NCBI GenBank assembly: GCA_025057735.1
Contig: JANWUU010000244.1
Span: forward strand, 1-6,435
From: Burkholderiaceae bacterium
GTDB lineage: Bacteria > Pseudomonadota > Gammaproteobacteria > Burkholderiales > Burkholderiaceae
DNA: 6,435 nucleotides
Direction of reading: 5' to 3'
Both the position numbers and the translations under genes were made by a program. Positions 1 through 6,435 of the stretch are shown here, one piece after another. How positions within the stretch are numbered: position 1 is the stretch's first letter; each line of letters opens with the position of its first letter. The notes under the pieces were generated by a model. It made no database searches, was not told the origin of the DNA, and saw nothing but the letters and a program-made list of their open reading frames with translations.

Positions 1-1
1 T

Positions 2-3000
2 TCGGTGACCATGGAGCTGTCGCGGCGCGGCACCACGCTGCATCTGATCGTGCATCCGGTCTTTGCCGTCACGCGCGAGGCCGACGGCACGCTGCGCACG
101 CTGGCGGCGCGCCACGACGCGCCGCAGGCGCCGCGCGAATCATGGATGCATTTGGAGATCGACCGCCTGCCCGAGGCGGACCAGCGCGCCGCGCTGCTGG
201 CTGACATCGAGCGCGTGCTGCAGGACGTACGTGCGGCAGTGACGGACTTCGCGCCGATGCTGGCGCGGCTGCGCGCAGCGGCCGACGAGCTGGAGGCGAC
301 CGCACCCGCGTCGATTGCCGAAGAGGCGCGCGAGGGTGCCGCTTTCTTGCGCTGGCTGGCTAACGAGCATCTGGTCTTGCTCGGCTCGCTGCAGCATGAG
401 CTTGTGCTGCGCGAAGGAGTCGAGGCGCTCAGGCTGGTGCCAGGCAGCGGTCTAGGCCTGCTGCGCGAGCCGGCCGGTCAGCCTGTGTCAGCGAGCTTTG
501 CGGCGCTGACCCCGGCGATGCGCGCGCTGGCGCGGCAGCCCTCGCCGACGGTGATCGTGACCAAGGCCAACACGCGTTCCACGGTGCACCGGCCCGGCTA
601 TACCGATTACATCGGCGTGAAGCGTTTCGATGCGCAAGGGCGCGTGGTCGGCGAGCACCGGTTCATCGGGCTGTTTACCTCCACCGCCTACATGGAGCGC
701 GTGGCCGAGATCCCGATTCTGCGCGGCAAGGTGGCCGCGGTGCGCGCGCGCGCGGGCTTGACCCCGGGTGGCCACCTGGACAAGGCGCTCGCGCACATCC
801 TGGAGACCTACCCGCGCGATGAGCTGTTCCAGATCACAGTCGATGAGCTGTACGAGACCGCGATGGGCATCCTGCGGCTGGGGCAGCGGCAGAAGTTGCG
901 CCTGTTCGTACGGCGCGATCCGTTCGAGCGCTTTGTCTCCTGCCTGGTGTACGTGCCGCGCGATGCCTATCACACCGAGCTGCGGCGCAAATTCCAAGAG
1001 CTGCTGCTGCAGGCGTTCGCCGGTACGCAGGCGGATTTCGACGTGCTGCTGACTGAGGCGATCTTGGCGCGCGTGCATTTCGTCGTCCGCACCACGCCTG
1101 GGGCGGTGCCGACCGTCGATCTGCGGCGGCTGGAGCGGCAACTTGCGGCGGTGGCGCGGCGCTGGGACGACGACCTGCGCGACGCACTAGTCGAGGCCTG
1201 TGGCGAAGCCCAGGGCCTAGCGCTGTTTTGCCGGTGGGCCGGTGCCTTTCCAGCCGCCTATCGCGAGCGCACCACAGCGGCGGCGGCCGTGGCGGACTTG
1301 CTGCGCATCGACGCACTCGGCCAGGCGCAGCCGGTGGCGCTGAGCTTCTACCGTCCCCTGGGCGCGCCGGCCGACCGCTTCGGCTTTAAGGTGTACCGGC
1401 GCGGGCAGCCGCTAGCGCTTACCGAGAGCCTGCCGATGCTGGAGCATTTGGGCGTGAAGGTACTGGCCGAGGCGCGCCATGCGATCGGCACCGGTGCCGA
1501 GGCGGTCTGGCTGCATGACTTTGCGCTGCAGGCGCAGGTGCCAGAGGACGTGGAACTGGAGGTGATCGCGCGCCGCTTTGAGGACTGCTTTCTGGCCGTC
1601 CTTGAAGGCCGAGTCGAGGACGACGATTTCAACCGGCTCGTGCTGCGCGCAGCGCTTGCCGCCAGCGAGATCGTGATCCTGCGCGCCTACGCGCGCTATT
1701 TCCGGCAGATCGGCTTTGCGCTGTCACAGCGCTTCATTGAATCCACGCTGGCGGCGCACCCGCAGATTGCGCGCATGCTGGTGCGGCTGTTTGGGCTTCG
1801 TTTCGATCCGGCGGCGGCCGATGCCGAGGCCGAGCAGCGGCAGGCGCAGGCGATCGAGGCGGCGCTGGCGCGCGTGGCGGACCTGTCGGAAGACCGCGTG
1901 CTGCGGCAATATCTGGCGGCGATTCGCGCCACCGTGCGCACCAACTTCTGGCGCACCGGCGCTGGCAGCTCCGGTGCGACCGGTCCGCGGCGGTCGTTTC
2001 TCAGCTTCAAGTTCGATGGCGCGCGCATGCCCGGTTTGCCGCCGCCGCGACCATATGCCGAGATCTTCGTGTATTCGCCGCGTTTTGAGGGCGTGCATCT
2101 GCGCGGCGGCAAGGTGGCGCGCGGCGGCATCCGCTGGTCGGACCGGCCCGAGGATTTCCGCACCGAGGTGCTGGGCCTGATGAAGGCGCAGATGGTGAAG
2201 AACACGGTGATCGTGCCGGTCGGCTCCAAGGGCGGCTTCGTGCTGAAGCGGGCGCCGGCCGACCGCGATGCGCTGCTGGCGGAGGGTATTGCCTGCTACC
2301 AGGACTACCTGCGCGGGTTGCTCGACCTGACCGACAACCGGCAGGGCGACCGCGTGCTGCCGCCGCCGCAGGTGGTGCGGCACGACGATGACGATCCGTA
2401 TTTGGTGGTTGCCGCCGACAAGGGCACCGCTACCTTCTCCGATTACGCCAACGCAGTGGCGCGCGAGTACGACTTCTGGCTAGGTGATGCTTTTGCCTCC
2501 GGCGGTTCCGCCGGCTTCGACCACAAAAAAATGGGCATTACTGCGCGTGGCACCTGGGAGAGCGTCAAGCGCCATTTTCGCGAACTGGGCATCGACACGC
2601 AGCGCACCGATTTCACAGTGGTCGGCATTGGCGACATGTCGGGCGACGTATTCGGCAACGGCATGCTGCTGTCGCGCCACATCAAGCTGGTGGCCGCTTT
2701 CGACCATCGCCACATCTTCATCGATCCGGACCCGGATCCGGCGCGCAGCTGGGAGGAGCGCCGGCGGCTGTTCGAGCTGCCGCGCTCTTCATGGGCCGAC
2801 TATGACCCAGCGCTGATTTCCGCCGGCGGCGGCGTGTGGCCGCGGTCGGCCAAGCACATTCCAATTTCCCCGCAGGCCAGGCAAGTGCTCGGCATCGACG
2901 CTGAGGCGCTGACGCCCAATGAGCTGATCTCGGCCATTTTGCGCGCGCCGGTAGACCTGCTGTACAACGGCGGCATCGGCACGTACGTGAAGGCCAGCAC

Positions 3001-4495
3001 CGAGTCGCATGCGGAGGTGGGCGACCGCGCCAACGACGCGGTGCGGGTCAATGGCTGCGAATTGCGCTGCCGGGTGGTGGCTGAGGGCGGCAACCTTGGC
3101 TTTACGCAGCGCGGCCGTATCGAAGCGGCGCTTGCCGGTGTGCGGCTGAACACCGACGCCATCGACAACTCTGCCGGCGTCGATACCTCGGACCACGAGG
3201 TCAATATCAAGATCCTGCTCGGTCTGGTGATGGCCGACGGCGAGCTGACCGAAAAGCAGAGAAATGCCTTGCTGTCGCAGATGACCGACGAGGTGGCTGC
3301 GCTGGTGCTGCGCGACAACTACTTCCAGACGCAGATCATCTCGCTTACACGCCGTGCTGGGCCGGCGCGGTTGGATGCGCAGGCGCGCTTCGTGCGCTTC
3401 CTGGTCGGCCGCGGACTGCTAAACCGCGAACTGGAGTTTCTCCCCTCGGAAGAGGAGTTTGAGGCGCGCAAGCGGCGCGGTGTGGGTCTGACCAACCCAG
3501 AACTGGCGGTGCTGCTTGCCTACAGCAAGATGTGGCTGTACGACGAGGTGCTGGCCTCCGATCTGCCCGACGACCCGTGGGTGGGCACCGCGCTGGCGCG
3601 CTACTTCCCGCAGGCGCTGCGCGAACGCTTCGCGGCTTGGATTCCGCGCCATCCGCTGCGGCGCGAGATCGTCAGCACGCACGTGGTCAACAGCATGGTC
3701 AACCGCGTCGGCATGACCTTCGTGCATCGGCTGATGGAAACCACCGGTGCAACCCCGCCGCAGATCGTGCGCGCCTACCTGCTGGCGCGCGAGAGCTTCG
3801 GCCACGTCGACACCTGGCGCGCCATCGAGGCGCTGGACAACGTGGTGCCCGACGACGTACAGGCGCAGATGCTCATGGAGCTGGACCGCCTGACGCTGCG
3901 CGCCACCCGCTGGTTTGTTCGGCAGCGTGGCTTCGCGGAACCGATGGCGGCCACAATCGCGCGCTTTACGCCGGCGGCTGCCGCTGTGCTGGAGGCGCTG
4001 CAAGCGCAGGCAGGCGCCGCGCAGGCGCTTGCCGCGCGCGCGCAGCCGTGGGTCGCCGCGGGTGTGCCGCAGCCGCTCGCCTGGCGGGTGGCGGCCTCCG
4101 AGGCGCTGGTGGCGGCGCTGGACGCAGCGGAGCTGGCGGCGGCAAGCGGCCGGCCACTGCCGTCCGTCGCTGCGCTGCTGGTGGCGCTTAGCGAGCGGTT
4201 GCAGCTTGCGCGGCTGCGCGCCCAAATTGCGGCGCTGCCGGTCGACACCCACTGGCAGGCGTTGGCGCGCACGGCGCTCACCGACGAGCTAAACGACCTG
4301 TTGCGAGCGCTTGCCGCGCGTGTGCTGGAGACGGCCGCTGGCGATGATGCCCTGGCGGCGCTTGCCGCGTGGGAGAACAGCGTCGCGCCGGCGCTGACCC
4401 GAGTGCGTGCGCTGCTGGCGGAGCTGGCGCTTGCGCGCGGAGCGGATCTGGCGATGCTGTCGGTGGTGCTGCGCGCGCTGCGCAACCTGGCTTAA
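2..4495 (+). CDS. gdhB: NAD-dependent glutamate dehydrogenase, large GDH-180 type (5'-partial)
   Basis: Oxidatively deaminates L-glutamate to 2-oxoglutarate and ammonium with NAD+, in the cytoplasm; this class is usually catabolic and allosterically regulated. Residues are numbered from the GTG at nt 5, but the frame is open to the left edge and the first residues ([10 protein letters not shown]) match the family well inside the N-terminus, so about 100 residues are missing and GTG 5 is not the real start. About 1496 codons are present against a family length near 1600. An ACT-like regulatory part includes FLRWLANEH (about 113-121), TDYIGVKRF (about 200) and FTSTAY (224-229). The catalytic core has KAQMVKN (K727), PVGSKGGF with the probable catalytic lysine K742, [11 protein letters not shown] with the probable catalytic aspartate D805, the NAD-binding [14 protein letters not shown] (873-886), [11 protein letters not shown] (988-998), EGGNLG (1027-1032) and DNSAGVD (1054-1060). 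The remainder is an Ala/Leu-rich helical C-terminal region. No frameshift or missing key residue is seen. The family is certain; the symbol (gdhB, gdh2 or gdh) varies by organism. Confidence 0.96.
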   Translation, partial: SVTMELSRRGTTLHLIVHPVFAVTREADGTLRTLAARHDAPQAPRESWMHLEIDRLPEADQRAALLADIERVLQDVRAAVTDFAPMLARLRAAADELEATAPASIAEEAREGAAFLRWLANEHLVLLGSLQHELVLREGVEALRLVPGSGLGLLREPAGQPVSASFAALTPAMRALARQPSPTVIVTKANTRSTVHRPGYTDYIGVKRFDAQGRVVGEHRFIGLFTSTAYMERVAEIPILRGKVAAVRARAGLTPGGHLDKALAHILETYPRDELFQITVDELYETAMGILRLGQRQKLRLFVRRDPFERFVSCLVYVPRDAYHTELRRKFQELLLQAFAGTQADFDVLLTEAILARVHFVVRTTPGAVPTVDLRRLERQLAAVARRWDDDLRDALVEACGEAQGLALFCRWAGAFPAAYRERTTAAAAVADLLRIDALGQAQPVALSFYRPLGAPADRFGFKVYRRGQPLALTESLPMLEHLGVKVLAEARHAIGTGAEAVWLHDFALQAQVPEDVELEVIARRFEDCFLAVLEGRVEDDDFNRLVLRAALAASEIVILRAYARYFRQIGFALSQRFIESTLAAHPQIARMLVRLFGLRFDPAAADAEAEQRQAQAIEAALARVADLSEDRVLRQYLAAIRATVRTNFWRTGAGSSGATGPRRSFLSFKFDGARMPGLPPPRPYAEIFVYSPRFEGVHLRGGKVARGGIRWSDRPEDFRTEVLGLMKAQMVKNTVIVPVGSKGGFVLKRAPADRDALLAEGIACYQDYLRGLLDLTDNRQGDRVLPPPQVVRHDDDDPYLVVAADKGTATFSDYANAVAREYDFWLGDAFASGGSAGFDHKKMGITARGTWESVKRHFRELGIDTQRTDFTVVGIGDMSGDVFGNGMLLSRHIKLVAAFDHRHIFIDPDPDPARSWEERRRLFELPRSSWADYDPALISAGGGVWPRSAKHIPISPQARQVLGIDAEALTPNELISAILRAPVDLLYNGGIGTYVKASTESHAEVGDRANDAVRVNGCELRCRVVAEGGNLGFTQRGRIEAALAGVRLNTDAIDNSAGVDTSDHEVNIKILLGLVMADGELTEKQRNALLSQMTDEVAALVLRDNYFQTQIISLTRRAGPARLDAQARFVRFLVGRGLLNRELEFLPSEEEFEARKRRGVGLTNPELAVLLAYSKMWLYDEVLASDLPDDPWVGTALARYFPQALRERFAAWIPRHPLRREIVSTHVVNSMVNRVGMTFVHRLMETTGATPPQIVRAYLLARESFGHVDTWRAIEALDNVVPDDVQAQMLMELDRLTLRATRWFVRQRGFAEPMAATIARFTPAAAAVLEALQAQAGAAQALAARAQPWVAAGVPQPLAWRVAASEALVAALDAAELAAASGRPLPSVAALLVALSERLQLARLRAQIAALPVDTHWQALARTALTDELNDLLRALAARVLETAAGDDALAALAAWENSVAPALTRVRALLAELALARGADLAMLSVVLRALRNLA

Positions 4496-4496
4496 G

Positions 4497-4503
4497 GGAG
4501 GTG
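4497..4503 (+). promoter_or_regulatory. strong Shine-Dalgarno sequence just after the gdh stop
   Basis: GGAGGTG is a seven-base perfect complement to the 3' end of 16S rRNA. It begins one base after the gdh TAA (4493-4495). It lies 6-8 nt before tandem ATG codons at 4510 and 4513, the usual spacing, but about 75 nt before the purE ATG, too far to serve purE directly. The purE frame has no ATG, GTG or TTG between here and 4578. If it works as a ribosome binding site, it serves the small ORF at 4510. A chance match in GC-rich DNA is possible. Confidence 0.45.
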
Positions 4504-4509
4504 GTGCTG

Positions 4510-4581
4510 ATGATGCTGCCGCACCGGATCGTCAAGGCTCTAGAATCCGCGGCCTTGCAGCTCATCGCGACGACAAGATGA
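4510..4581 (+). CDS. possible 23-aa leader ORF coupled to purE
   Basis: A 23-codon frame begins at ATG 4510 (alternatives: ATG 4513, or GTG 4501/4504). It sits 6 nt after a near-consensus Shine-Dalgarno sequence and ends at TGA 4579-4581, which overlaps the purE start codon as ATGA. The peptide starts [17 protein letters not shown] and ends LIATTR. It could form a short amphipathic helix, but it matches no family I know and shows no run of regulatory codons such as those of amino-acid attenuators. The arrangement would let ribosomes finishing the leader start again on purE, which has no good Shine-Dalgarno sequence of its own. Against this, the frame stays open upstream inside gdh, as GC-rich shadow frames often do, and a candidate -10 hexamer lies within it. 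Expression is not shown by the sequence alone. Confidence 0.3.
   Translation: MMLPHRIVKALESAALQLIATTR
4541..4546 (+). promoter_or_regulatory. candidate -10 element for purE
   Basis: TAGAAT matches the sigma-70 -10 consensus at five of six positions and stands out in GC-rich DNA. Transcription would begin near 4553, leaving an untranslated leader of about 25 nt before purE. The hexamer 17 nt upstream (GCCGCA, 4518-4523) agrees with TTGACA at only two positions, and there is no extended -10 TG, so the -35 support is poor. If real, it would give purE-purK-tsaC a promoter independent of gdh. No operator was recognised. Confidence 0.3.
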
Positions 4582-5084
4582 ATGCTGGTCCTACGAGAGC
4601 CGCGCCGCTAGTTGGCGTCGTGATGGGCTCCGATTCTGACTGGGAGACGATGCGGCACGCCTGTGAGGTGCTGCAGCAATTTGCTGTGCCGTTTGAGGCG
4701 CAGGTGTTGTCCGCGCATCGCATGCCCGACGAGATGTTCGCGTACGCGGAACGCGCGCGCGAACGCGGCCTGCGCGCGATCATCGCCGGTGCCGGCGGCG
4801 CCGCCCACCTGCCGGGGATGCTGGCGGCAAAGACTATCGTTCCGGTTCTAGGCGTACCGATCCCCTCGCGCTATCTGCAAGGCCAGGATTCGCTGCTGTC
4901 GATCGTGCAGATGCCGAGGGGTGTGCCGGTGGCCACCTTCGCGATCGGCGAAGCGGGCGCCGCCAATGCGGCGCTGTTCGCGGTGGCGCTGCTGGCAGCA
5001 TCCGATGCTGACCTCGCGATGCGGCTTGCGCAGTACCGTGCCGCGCAGACCGAGCGCGCGCGCAACATGACATTGCCGCTGTAG
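4578..5084 (+). CDS. purE: N5-carboxyaminoimidazole ribonucleotide mutase (class I PurE)
   Basis: Converts N5-CAIR, the product of PurK, to 4-carboxyaminoimidazole ribonucleotide in de novo purine synthesis; cytoplasmic, typically a homo-octamer. The 168-residue length is normal for class I PurE. Visible motifs are the phosphate- and substrate-binding GSDSD (17-21), SAHRMP (45-50) with the catalytic histidine H47 and R48, [11 protein letters not shown] (71-81), [10 protein letters not shown] (104-113) followed by RGVPVAT (114-120), and the C-terminal GAANAALFA segment (127-135). SAHRMP instead of SAHRTP is the form I associate with betaproteobacteria. ATG 4578 is the only plausible start: the open frame runs upstream into gdh but contains no ATG, GTG or TTG in the gap. 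The bases before it (GACGACAAG) make a weak Shine-Dalgarno, so translation may depend on coupling. purK follows after 8 nt. Confidence 0.97.
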   Translation: MNAGPTRAAPLVGVVMGSDSDWETMRHACEVLQQFAVPFEAQVLSAHRMPDEMFAYAERARERGLRAIIAGAGGAAHLPGMLAAKTIVPVLGVPIPSRYLQGQDSLLSIVQMPRGVPVATFAIGEAGAANAALFAVALLAASDADLAMRLAQYRAAQTERARNMTLPL

Positions 5085-5092
5085 CCCCGCGC

Positions 5093-6265
5093 ATGGCGCA
5101 GCCCTCGATTGTCGCCCCCGGGCAGTGGCTCGGGCTGCTTGGAGGCGGGCAGCTCGGCCGCATGTTTGTGCACGCTGCGCAGGCGATGGGCTACCGCGTT
5201 TGCGTGCTGGATCCGACGCCGGCGTGTCCAGCCGCGCAAGCCGCCGACGAGCAAATCGTGGCCGCCTACGACAACGAGGACGCGCTGATGCAGCTGGCAA
5301 CGCGCTGCCGTGCCGTCACGACCGAGTTCGAAAATGTGCCCGCAGCATCTTTAGCGCGGCTGGCGGGCCGTGTGCAGGTGGCCCCGGCGGCTGACGCGGT
5401 GGCGATCGCGCAGGACCGCATCTTGGAGAAGCGCTTCGTCGCCGGGCTACAGATTCCGGTCGCGCCGCATGCAATCGTGGCGCGCGTCGACGATTTCCGC
5501 AGCCTGGATGCGCAGCTGCTGCCGGGCATTTTAAAAACCGCCCGGCTCGGCTACGACGGGAAAGGGCAGATCCCGGTGCAGACAGTTGAGGAGGCGCGCG
5601 AGGCTTGGAGCCGCTTAGGCGGGGTGCCGTGTGTGCTTGAAAAGCGCTTGCGGCTGCAGAAGGAAATCTCCTGCATTGTCGCGCGCGGCGCCGACGGCAG
5701 TGTGGCGGCGCTGCCGGTGGCGGAGAACGAGCACCGCGCCGGCATCCTCGCTGTCAGCATCGCGCCGGCGCGCGTGGCGGCGCATCTGGCGCAGCAGGCG
5801 CGCCAGCACGCAGTGCGCATTGCGCAGGCGCTGCGCTACGTCGGCGTGCTGTGCGTGGAATTCTTCGTGCTAGAGGATGCCGCCGATGGCCATCTGCTGG
5901 TCAACGAGATCGCGCCGCGCCCGCACAACAGCGGCCACTTCAGCATCGACGCCTGCGTGACGAGCCAGTTCGAGCAGCAGGTCCGCACACTGGCCGGTCT
6001 GCCGCTTGGCGCGTCCGTGCAGATGGCCAGTGCCGTGATGCTGAACCTGCTCGGCGACCTGTGGTTCGACGGCGGCCGTCTGCGCGAACCGGACTGGGCC
6101 GCCGTGCTGCGCATCGCCGGTGCGCGCCTGCACCTGTATGGCAAGCACGAGGCGCGGCCGGGCCGCAAGATGGGCCATGTGACGGTGCTGGATGCCAGCG
6201 TGCCGCAGGCGATCACGCGCGCCAGCGAGGTGGCGCGTGCCCTCGGCCTGCCGCCGGTGCGATGA
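5093..6265 (+). CDS. purK: N5-carboxyaminoimidazole ribonucleotide synthase (PurK, ATP-grasp)
   Basis: Uses ATP and bicarbonate to carboxylate 5-aminoimidazole ribonucleotide to the unstable N5-CAIR, which PurE rearranges; cytoplasmic, usually a dimer. The 390 residues are a normal full length. The N-terminal pre-ATP-grasp domain has GGGQLGRM (17-24) and TEFENVP (77-83). The ATP-grasp domain has the glycine-rich loop KTARLGYDGKGQ (148-159), the nucleotide-contacting EK (183-184), E191 in KEIS, PVAENEHR (208-215), and the metal and phosphate-binding NEIAPRPHNSGH (271-282) followed by SIDACVTSQFEQ (284-295). The C-terminal domain has YGK (349-351) and KMGHV (359-363), typical of the family. The start is ATG 5093, 8 nt after the purE stop; the spacer CCCCGCGC contains no Shine-Dalgarno, so translation is probably coupled to purE. 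Its TGA overlaps the next start codon as ATGA. No defects are seen. Confidence 0.97.
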   Translation: MAQPSIVAPGQWLGLLGGGQLGRMFVHAAQAMGYRVCVLDPTPACPAAQAADEQIVAAYDNEDALMQLATRCRAVTTEFENVPAASLARLAGRVQVAPAADAVAIAQDRILEKRFVAGLQIPVAPHAIVARVDDFRSLDAQLLPGILKTARLGYDGKGQIPVQTVEEAREAWSRLGGVPCVLEKRLRLQKEISCIVARGADGSVAALPVAENEHRAGILAVSIAPARVAAHLAQQARQHAVRIAQALRYVGVLCVEFFVLEDAADGHLLVNEIAPRPHNSGHFSIDACVTSQFEQQVRTLAGLPLGASVQMASAVMLNLLGDLWFDGGRLREPDWAAVLRIAGARLHLYGKHEARPGRKMGHVTVLDASVPQAITRASEVARALGLPPVR

Positions 6266-6435
6266 CGCGCGCCATCGATGCCGCGCAGATCGCGCGCGCG
6301 GTCCAGGTGCTGGCCGCCGGCGGCCTGGTCGCGCTGCCCACGGAAACGGTCTACGGCCTGGCCGCTGATGCGGACTCGCCCGCGGCGGTGCGCGCGATCT
6401 TCGCCGCCAAGGGGCGGCCGGCCGATCACCCGCTG
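6262..6435 (+). CDS. tsaC: Sua5/YrdC/TsaC family L-threonylcarbamoyladenylate synthase (3'-partial)
   Basis: Members make threonylcarbamoyl-AMP from threonine, bicarbonate and ATP, the first step of t6A37 modification in ANN-decoding tRNAs. The first 58 residues are present and the window ends in mid-gene. They contain the family signature PTETVYGL (26-33), preceded by the beta strand GGLVAL, then ADADS (35-39) and the helix leading to IFAAKGRPADHPL (46-58) with the KxR pair K50/R52. The serine and asparagine that complete the usual active-site set would lie beyond the edge. Position 34 is alanine (GLAADA) where many relatives have glycine. The start ATG 6262 overlaps the purK stop (ATGA), has no evident Shine-Dalgarno and has no alternative start just upstream. 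Whether this is the short TsaC form (about 190 residues) or the longer Sua5 form with an extra C-terminal domain cannot be told from this fragment; betaproteobacterial homologues beside purK are often labelled Sua5/YwlC. Confidence 0.93.
   Translation, partial: MTRAIDAAQIARAVQVLAAGGLVALPTETVYGLAADADSPAAVRAIFAAKGRPADHPL

Noticed and set aside
5..7. GTG at nt 5 as the true start of glutamate dehydrogenase.
   Set aside because: The frame continues to the left edge, and the adjoining residues align with an internal N-terminal region of the family, so the real start lies outside the window.
739..757. GC-alternating tract (GCGCGCGCGCGCGG) as a Z-DNA or repeat element.
   Set aside because: It is a short run of Arg/Ala codons in a conserved gene and similar tracts recur throughout this GC-rich window.
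2525..2531. A run of seven A (AAAAAAA) in the GC-rich gdh catalytic region, considered as a slippage or programmed frameshift site.
   Set aside because: It encodes the conserved [10 protein letters not shown] stretch in frame, the zero frame is intact to the normal C-terminus, and no stimulatory structure or meaningful alternative product was evident.
2723..2744. Palindromic repeats around CCGGACCCGGATCCGG, considered as a regulatory or recombination site.
   Set aside because: They encode the DPDPDP motif normal for this part of the glutamate dehydrogenase, and alternating Asp-Pro codons explain the symmetry.
3419..4485. Long antisense open frames opposite gdh (for example 3419-4252 and 3775-4485, 236-277 codons).
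   Set aside because: They mirror a GC-rich conserved coding strand, have Arg/Ala/Ser- or His/Gln-rich low-complexity translations, and match no family. They are expected shadows of codon bias.
4503..4525. Inverted repeat GGTGC/GCACC after gdh as an intrinsic terminator.
   Set aside because: The stem is only 5 bp with a 13-nt loop and no following T tract.

Overview
The window is a GC-rich stretch of chromosomal housekeeping DNA with every gene on the + strand: the large NAD-dependent glutamate dehydrogenase (open at the left edge), then purE, purK and the start of a Sua5/YrdC/TsaC family gene (cut at the right edge). The protein sequences point to a betaproteobacterium, most likely of the order Burkholderiales. 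PurE carries SAHRMPDEM rather than the SAHRTP of enterics. PurK has the KTARLGYDGKGQ version of its ATP-grasp loop. The order purE-purK-sua5/tsaC is, as I recall it, typical of Burkholderia/Ralstonia relatives. I cannot name the genus from this sequence.

Layout: nt 1-4495 is the body of a GDH-180 class glutamate dehydrogenase, missing roughly the first hundred residues. It includes ACT-like regulatory segments, a full catalytic core with recognisable lysine, aspartate and Rossmann motifs, and the helical C-terminal region. An 82-nt gap (4496-4577) follows. It has no convincing terminator, but it does hold a near-consensus Shine-Dalgarno sequence directly after the gdh stop, a possible 23-codon small ORF, and a TAGAAT hexamer that could be a promoter -10. 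purE (4578-5084), purK (5093-6265) and tsaC/sua5 (6262 to the edge) are packed with an 8-nt gap and then an ATGA overlap, so they read as one translationally coupled operon.

Function: GDH oxidises glutamate to 2-oxoglutarate and ammonium. PurK (AIR + ATP + bicarbonate to N5-CAIR) and PurE (N5-CAIR to CAIR) carry out consecutive steps of de novo purine synthesis. The TsaC/Sua5 protein makes threonylcarbamoyl-AMP for the t6A37 modification of ANN-decoding tRNAs.

I see no mobile element, CRISPR array, RNA gene, phage gene or exotic system. The most interesting feature is the gdh-purE junction, where the strong ribosome binding site appears to serve a tiny leader ORF whose stop codon overlaps the purE start, while purE itself lacks a good Shine-Dalgarno sequence.
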